Shown in pieces: positions 58,417 to 64,000 of a stretch of 64,000 nt of DNA. The stretch's first letter is position 1. Each line of letters starts with the position of its first letter. The stretch is from positions 62,001 through 126,000 of the forward strand of contig NZ_JAGDFX010000001.1 in NCBI RefSeq assembly GCF_017498065.1, written 5' to 3'. Origin of the DNA: Oceanisphaera pacifica (GTDB taxonomy: Bacteria > Pseudomonadota > Gammaproteobacteria > Enterobacterales > Aeromonadaceae). The translations under genes were made by a program, and so were the position numbers. The notes below the pieces were generated by a model. The model did not search any database. It was given only the letters and a program-made list of their open reading frames with translations, and had not been told where the DNA came from.

Positions 58417-61014
58417 TTAGACCACTTGCTGAAAAATAACCGTGTCGGCTTTTTCTACGTAGTTGTCTAACTGGTCAAAGTTTAAGTAGCGATAAGTATC
58501 GGCGGCAGTGGCGTTTAACTGCTCGGCATACTCTAAGTACTCGGCAACCGTTGGCAACTTACCGTGAATAGCAGCAACGGCAGCCAATTCAGCTGACGCT
58601 AAGAACACATTAGCGCCCTTACCTAAACGGTTCGGGAAGTTACGAGTTGAGGTAGACACTACAGTGCTGTTATCTGCAACCCGGGCTTGGTTACCCATAC
58701 ACAAAGAACAACCTGGGGTTTCGATACGCGCGCCTACACGGCCAAAGATACCGTAGTAACCTTCGTCGGTTAGTTGGTCTTTATCCATCTTAGTCGGTGG
58801 AGCAACCCATAAGCGAGTCGGTAACTGACCGCTATATTTATCCAGTAACTTACCTGCTGCGCGGAAGTGACCAATGTTAGTCATGCACGAGCCAATAAAG
58901 ACTTCGTCAATCACTTCACCTGTCACTTCAGATAACAAGCGAGCATCATCAGGGTCGTTTGGCGCACACAGAATCGGCTCTTTGATTTCACTCATATCAA
59001 TTTCTAATACGTGAGCGTATTCAGCATCGGCATCGGCTTCCATCAATTCTGGATTAGCCAGCCATTCTTCCATGCCTTTAATACGACGCTCTATGGTGCG
59101 ACGATCACCGTAACCTTCACTGATCATCCACTTCAACATGACAATGTTAGAGCTTAAGTATTCCGCTACCGGCTCTTTATCTAGCTTGATGGTACAACCC
59201 GCAGCAGAACGCTCGGCAGTGGCATCAGCAAGTTCAAACGCTTGCTCAACTTTTAGCTGTGGCAAGCCTTCAATTTCTACCACGCGGCCTGAAAATTCAT
59301 TAATTTTGCCCGCTTTAGCTACCGTTAATAGACCATTTTGAATGCCATAATAGGGAATAGCGTGCACTAGGTCACGTAGGGTAATGCCTGGTTGCATTTC
59401 GCCTTTAAAGCGCACCAATACCGACTCTGGCATATCCAGTGGCATCACACCGGTGGCCGCAGCAAACGCCACTAAGCCTGAGCCCGCTGGGAAAGAAATC
59501 CCCATCGGGAAACGGGTGTGCGAGTCACCGCCGGTACCCACGGTATCGGGCAGCAACATACGGTTTAACCAAGAGTGAATTACACCATCACCTGGGCGCA
59601 ATGAGACACCGCCACGGTTCATAATAAAATCGGGCAAGGTGTGGTGGGTGTTCACATCAATCGGCTTAGGGTAAGCCGAGGTATGACAGAACGACTGCAT
59701 GGTTAAATCGGCGGAGAAGCCCAAGCACGCTAAGTCTTTTAACTCGTCACGGGTCATGGGCCCAGTGGTGTCTTGAGAGCCGACCGTGGTCATCTTAGGC
59801 TCGCAATACTGATTAGGACGCACCCCTTTCACACCGCATGCTTTACCAACCATTTTCTGGGCAAGGGTAAAGCCTTTGGTCGATTCTGCTACTGGCGCAG
59901 GACGTTTAAAGGCGTCAGACACGCCCAAGCCTAATGCTTCACGGGCTTTATCTGTTAAGCCACGGCCAATAATCAGCGGAATGCGGCCACCGGCACGCAC
60001 TTCGTCTAATAACACGTCGGTTTTTAGGCTAAAGGTGCTGAGCACTTCATCGCTGTTATGAACACAAATTTTACCTTCATAAGGGTAAATATCGATAACA
60101 TCACCGGTGTTAAGCTTATCTACATTACACTCAATGGGCAGCGCACCGGCATCTTCCATGGTGTTAAAGAAGATAGGAGCAATTTTATTACCAATACAAA
60201 TGCCGCCACCGCGTTTGTTAGGCACAAACGGAATGTCGTCACCCATGTGCCACAGCACAGAGTTAGTCGCAGATTTACGGCTTGAGCCGGTACCCACAAC
60301 GTCACCCACATATACCAATGGGAAACCTTGCTCTTTTAATGATTCCAGCTCTTTAATGGGGCCAACCACGCCATCTTTATCGGGTACAATACCATCACGA
60401 GCGTTTTTCAGCATAGCTAACGCATGCAAAGGAATATCGGGGCGTGACCAGGCATCTTGTGCAGGGGATAAGTCATCGGTGTTGGTTTCGCCTGATACTT
60501 TAAATACCCGCATGCTGATTTTCTCAGCCAGTTTTTCGCGCTCTAAAAACCATTCGGCATCCGCCCAAGACTGCAATACTTGTTTGGCAAATTCATTACC
60601 GGCTTTCGCTTTTTCTTCTACGTCGTGAAACGCATCAAACATCAGCAGGGTGTGGCTGAGTGCCTTAGTGGCAATGGGGGCTAACTCAGTGACGTCTAGC
60701 AACTCAATCAGCGGTGCTATGTTATAGCCGCCCTGCATGGTGCCCAACAGCTCGGTGGCTTGTGCGGCAGACACCACGGGTGAGCTCACTTCACCTTTGG
60801 CAACAGCGGCTAAAAAGCCGGCTTTTACATAGGCGGCTTCATCTACACCCGGTGGAATGCGGGTTGATAACAATTCATAAAGGAAAGATTCTTCACCAGC
60901 GGGAGGATTTTTCAGTAATTCAACTAAGGCAACAACTTGCTCTGCGTTTAGAGGCTGTGGAACCACACCCTCTGCAGCACGTTCTTCGACGTGTTTACGA
61001 TAAGCTTCAAGCAC
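58417..61014 (-). CDS. acnB: Aconitate hydratase B
   Basis: 865-residue aconitase of the bacterial B type; interconverts citrate and isocitrate in the TCA cycle. The N-terminal HEAT-like and swivelling domains precede the catalytic part; Fe-S cluster cysteines are in [17 protein letters not shown] and the [10 protein letters not shown] loop. GTG start at 61014 is preceded by AAGGAT and gives [16 protein letters not shown], matching E. coli AcnB. Confidence 0.98.
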   Translation of the reverse strand: MLEAYRKHVEERAAEGVVPQPLNAEQVVALVELLKNPPAGEESFLYELLSTRIPPGVDEAAYVKAGFLAAVAKGEVSSPVVSAAQATELLGTMQGGYNIAPLIELLDVTELAPIATKALSHTLLMFDAFHDVEEKAKAGNEFAKQVLQSWADAEWFLEREKLAEKISMRVFKVSGETNTDDLSPAQDAWSRPDIPLHALAMLKNARDGIVPDKDGVVGPIKELESLKEQGFPLVYVGDVVGTGSSRKSATNSVLWHMGDDIPFVPNKRGGGICIGNKIAPIFFNTMEDAGALPIECNVDKLNTGDVIDIYPYEGKICVHNSDEVLSTFSLKTDVLLDEVRAGGRIPLIIGRGLTDKAREALGLGVSDAFKRPAPVAESTKGFTLAQKMVGKACGVKGVRPNQYCEPKMTTVGSQDTTGPMTRDELKDLACLGFSADLTMQSFCHTSAYPKPIDVNTHHTLPDFIMNRGGVSLRPGDGVIHSWLNRMLLPDTVGTGGDSHTRFPMGISFPAGSGLVAFAAATGVMPLDMPESVLVRFKGEMQPGITLRDLVHAIPYYGIQNGLLTVAKAGKINEFSGRVVEIEGLPQLKVEQAFELADATAERSAAGCTIKLDKEPVAEYLSSNIVMLKWMISEGYGDRRTIERRIKGMEEWLANPELMEADADAEYAHVLEIDMSEIKEPILCAPNDPDDARLLSEVTGEVIDEVFIGSCMTNIGHFRAAGKLLDKYSGQLPTRLWVAPPTKMDKDQLTDEGYYGIFGRVGARIETPGCSLCMGNQARVADNSTVVSTSTRNFPNRLGKGANVFLASAELAAVAAIHGKLPTVAEYLEYAEQLNATAADTYRYLNFDQLDNYVEKADTVIFQQVV

Positions 61015-61599
61015 GACAGTATCCTTTTATTATCATTCGCCATATTGGCGGAAATATTCTTGTTCGGGGTTGGCATTAAGGGCTTAAACCTTGTTGTCAA
61101 CAACCCTAGCGGATGTCGTAACAGTATATAAGTTTTAACGCTCAATTAAAATCTAGCCCCTTCAGCCTTTAGTCAAATACGAGATTAAGTCGATGTATTT
61201 TAGTGCTGTTTAGCGCATTTATGTCGATTAAATCACACAAACAACTCATTAACATTATCGCAGACCCAAAAGGGGAGCTGTAAGCGATCAGCTGTCAGCG
61301 CTCAGCGGTAAGCTGTCAGTTAAAGACAAACCAGTGTGGTTTTTTCGTACAACGGTTGGCGTAAAGCGTATGGCTGTTTGTTGGATGGATTGCCGCGTCG
61401 CTACGCTCCTCGCAATGAACGGCATAAACAAAGCGGTATGTTTAACGCTGTACGCCATACGTTCAAGATAAACACCGGTTTGGGTTTTTCGTAAAGCGGT
61501 AGGCGTAAAGCGTATGGCTGTTTTTCGGCGTATGGCTGTTTTTTGCGGCTTACAGCTGCCCAAAGGGCTACAGAGCCTAAAGCTAGCTCTGGATGATGG
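61015..61599. other. 585-bp gap plpD/acnB: acnB leader then repeats
   Basis: The acnB promoter should lie within about 61030-61260, which is repeat-free. 61275-61380 and 61440-61560 are copies of the 'acaccggtttgggtttttcgtaaagcgg' / 'gcgtaaagcgtatggctg' family, and 61387-61419 is a 'ggattgcc' element. No gene. Confidence 0.7.
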
Positions 61600-63867
61600 T
61601 TAAAAGCTAAACAGGTTACCAAAGTAGAGATAGACGCTGCTCTTATCCGCTTCGCCTTGCCCATACGCCAGATATAAAGGGCCCCAGTTGGTGTCTACTC
61701 CAATAAAAAGACTGCCAGCGGTAACGGCTGAGCTCCAACTCACATCAGCGCCTTGGTTCCATACTCCGCCTCTTTCTAGTGAACCACCTAAATAGACAGG
61801 TGAGCGAAAAGCGCCAAAGTTATTATCTAACCAAAGATAGTGATAAAGCGCCCCCACAAAACCACTGTAACGACCACTAAGCTGATCGCGCTGATAGCCA
61901 GATAAATTAAATAGCCCCCCTAAGCTTCGGGCAAAAACAGGGACTTCTTGCTCGGCACTTGAGCCGCCCAGTGCCAGTTTGCCAATTAAAGTATGGCGAT
62001 TAATCGAATAAGGGCGCAGCAACTCTAACTCGTAGTCGATACCCGCAACACGGCTATCTTGATCATTAAATGCGAGAGTATTACGAAAGTAGCCCAGCTT
62101 AATCTCGGCCGCCGCCCCTGTTGAGGGGAAGAATACATTATCTAGCGTGTCGTAACTAAAACGTAAATAAGGGCCAAGGGAATCCACATCCAGCTGTTGA
62201 TCGAGATTACGAGTCTCAAGATCCCCAACTAAGCCTTGTACCCCCAACGCAAGTTCACTCCAAGGTTTTAAGTTATAGCCCAACTCGGTATTTAAACTCC
62301 AGGTGGTGTAATCAACGTCTAAGCTGGTAAGTGGGCGAAACAGATCATATTGCGGATCATGGCTATCAAAAAAGAAGCTGCGCTGACGTTGTTCGTACTC
62401 ACCGCGTAATTTCCAAAAAATATTAGCGTCAGAAATAATGGGCGTATACAGCTCTGCCGCCAGCTGTTTATTACTGCCAAAGGTCGTTTCTAGCAACCAC
62501 TCTCCACCTAGCTGGTTAAAGTTAGTGCGGCGAAACTGTGCACCAATTTCATAATTTGAGCGACGAGTAAAATCGTCTTCTAAGGCAAACTTTAAGTCAA
62601 TAAACCCAGGCCCCCAGCCCTTTTCGCTGGCTTGCACCGTTAGCACTTGCTCGCCACTTTGCTCATCTATGCGATAGCTCACCCGCTCAAAGGCGTCTAG
62701 CGCATAGAGCCTGCGTATACCTTCTTCAAGATCTTCGGTTTGGTGAAACTGCCCAGGCACTACTCCCAATACATCACGAATGCTTTGCTCGCTAAGCTGC
62801 GACTGATTATTTACTTCCACTCTATCTAGGTAAATTGCGTTAGAGCGTTGCAGTTGCGATCGCTTGTCGAGTTTCTCTGATTGATACGCAAAGTAATCTT
62901 GTTCGCTTAACGATAGTCTCTGTAATTGCGCTAATACCGCTTCGGCAGCCTGCTCACCACGGCGAATAGCTTCGGGCATCAGCTTAAAGTCGCTCACGCT
63001 AATCCCCTCAATCACAGGGCTTAATAGCACATCTTGCTCTTGTAATAAGGCTATTTGACGATCGGTACTAGAGCGAGTTAAGTAATTAGTCAGCTGGCTG
63101 ACCATAGCCAGAGCACCATCTAGTTGTTCTCGCGATAACATGGCATCGCCAATATCGACCGCAATAATAATGTCAGCTCCCAACTCTCGTGCCACATCAA
63201 CCGGCAGATTATTCACCACGCCGCCGTCAGCCAGTAGACGGCCATCAATTTCGACCGGTTGTAATACTCCTGGTATCGACATAGAGGCTTGCATAGCTGT
63301 GGCTAAGTGCCCTTCTTTTAATACAACAGGAGTAACGGTTTCCATATCGGTGGCCACTGCACGAAACGGAATAGGGAGACTGTCGAAACTGTGTAAGCCA
63401 GGCAGGTTAAGAGTACTGCTGCGCAGTAAAGCGCCCATGGCTTGACCTTGAAAAAAGCCCCCTGGCAAGCTGAGTTGCCAGTTTTGATTAATGCCGATAT
63501 CGGTGCGCAATAAAAATTCATCATTTTGACGCTTACGACGCAATGACAGCGCTTCGCGACCGACTTTGTCTTGATAGCCCTGATCCCAGTCTAGGGTAAG
63601 CACCTTTTGCTCTAGCTCGTCGGCACTAAGTCCCAAGGCATACATGCCTGCCACATAGGCCCCCATACTGGTACCAGTGACAATATCAACCGGAATTCGC
63701 AGTGCTTCTAATGCCTTGATCACTCCAATATGCGCTGCCCCTTTAGCCCCACCACCGCTGAGCACCAAGCCTACTTTGGGACGCGAGCTCAATTCCATTT
63801 CAGCCGTATGTGCATAAGCAAAGCCCGCATTAAGGCACAACAGCAAACATAACAGGTAACAGCGCAT
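61600..63867 (-). CDS. Patatin-like phospholipase with C-terminal beta-barrel (PlpD/type Vd secretion-like)
   Basis: 755 residues. Signal peptide MRCYLLCLLLCLNAGFAYA; patatin domain with oxyanion loop SGGGAKG, nucleophile serine in GTSMG and catalytic aspartate in DGGVVNNLP; then a POTRA-like segment (about 350-420) and a BamA-type 16-strand barrel ending in LYFGNLFSF. This is the layout of Pseudomonas PlpD, in which the lipase passes through its own barrel (type Vd autotransport). No accessory gene is in view. Confidence 0.9.
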   Translation of the reverse strand: MRCYLLCLLLCLNAGFAYAHTAEMELSSRPKVGLVLSGGGAKGAAHIGVIKALEALRIPVDIVTGTSMGAYVAGMYALGLSADELEQKVLTLDWDQGYQDKVGREALSLRRKRQNDEFLLRTDIGINQNWQLSLPGGFFQGQAMGALLRSSTLNLPGLHSFDSLPIPFRAVATDMETVTPVVLKEGHLATAMQASMSIPGVLQPVEIDGRLLADGGVVNNLPVDVARELGADIIIAVDIGDAMLSREQLDGALAMVSQLTNYLTRSSTDRQIALLQEQDVLLSPVIEGISVSDFKLMPEAIRRGEQAAEAVLAQLQRLSLSEQDYFAYQSEKLDKRSQLQRSNAIYLDRVEVNNQSQLSEQSIRDVLGVVPGQFHQTEDLEEGIRRLYALDAFERVSYRIDEQSGEQVLTVQASEKGWGPGFIDLKFALEDDFTRRSNYEIGAQFRRTNFNQLGGEWLLETTFGSNKQLAAELYTPIISDANIFWKLRGEYEQRQRSFFFDSHDPQYDLFRPLTSLDVDYTTWSLNTELGYNLKPWSELALGVQGLVGDLETRNLDQQLDVDSLGPYLRFSYDTLDNVFFPSTGAAAEIKLGYFRNTLAFNDQDSRVAGIDYELELLRPYSINRHTLIGKLALGGSSAEQEVPVFARSLGGLFNLSGYQRDQLSGRYSGFVGALYHYLWLDNNFGAFRSPVYLGGSLERGGVWNQGADVSWSSAVTAGSLFIGVDTNWGPLYLAYGQGEADKSSVYLYFGNLFSF

Positions 63868-64000
63868 GATGACGGCAACTCAAGAATAACAAGGAAGACT
63901 ATTGTAAGGGGGAATGGCAAGAAGTGATAGCTGAACTAAAGATCAGCCCCGAGCGCCCGGCGCCAAGCTAAACAAAGGACGAAACAAAAAAACACCGGCC
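63868..64000. other. Right edge of window, no gene
   Basis: Upstream region of the patatin-like gene; contains GAGCGCCCGGCGCCAAGCTA, an inverted copy of a repeat near 55121, and the start of another 'acaccggcc' repeat at the very end. Confidence 0.5.

Overview
The window is chromosomal DNA from a marine-type gammaproteobacterium of moderate GC. The block mutS / rpoS-nlpD-yqaA-pcm-surE-truD-ispF-ispD-ftsB-eno-pyrG, with artPIQM next to argR, xanP, acnB and yacL, is typical of Gammaproteobacteria. Together with the compact intergenic repeats it suggests Aeromonadales (an Oceanisphaera/Oceanimonas/Zobellella-like organism). That genus-level guess is inference from gene order, not from a marker search.

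Layout. 1-4.2 kb: a catabolic cluster of an aldehyde dehydrogenase (5' end cut by the window), an M19-family dipeptidase homologue with altered metal ligands, a BCCT transporter and a RidA-like deaminase. 4.7-24.6 kb: a genomic island. Its left end carries a DUF932 / YqaJ exonuclease / Gp3-like / RadC-like / DUF1232 module. Its centre is a minus-strand defence operon: RHH regulator, SNF2 helicase, AAA ATPase, DUF4276 TOPRIM-like protein, beta-class DNA methyltransferase and type III-like restriction helicase-nuclease, followed by an unknown 307-aa gene. Its right end is AT-rich and carries a YagK/Gp2-like protein, AlpA, two unknown proteins and a P4-type tyrosine integrase. Co-spaced short direct repeats at about 4755-4795 and 24547-24586 are candidate ends of the island. 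No relaxase or conjugation genes are visible. The right end lies about 115 bp upstream of mutS.

24.7-37.5 kb: mutS faces the rpoS-to-pyrG housekeeping run, whose genes are largely coupled by ATGA overlaps. 37.9-42.5 kb: tenA, a single-domain EAL phosphodiesterase with a well-formed Fur-box-like operator over its promoter, a CstA-family transporter and mdh. 42.6-46.2 kb: arginine ABC transporter artPIQM divergent from argR, with ArgR-like sites between. 46.6-55 kb: Dyp peroxidase, ferric ABC transporter fbpABC, arfB, yacL and xanP. 55.1-64 kb: PiuC-like dioxygenase with a Fiu-like TonB-dependent receptor, acnB, and a patatin/beta-barrel (PlpD-like) protein.

How it fits together: iron uptake and iron control recur (fbpABC, Fiu/PiuC, Dyp peroxidase, Fur-like sites, the EAL gene). 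Almost every intergenic gap outside the island is filled with short palindromic repeats of at least five families, including three copies of a ~130-bp element with imperfect terminal inverted repeats. The most promising candidate for an undescribed system is the six- or seven-gene defence operon, in which an AAA-plus-TOPRIM pair resembling a split OLD/PARIS-type effector sits, translationally coupled, inside a restriction-modification and SNF2-helicase operon.
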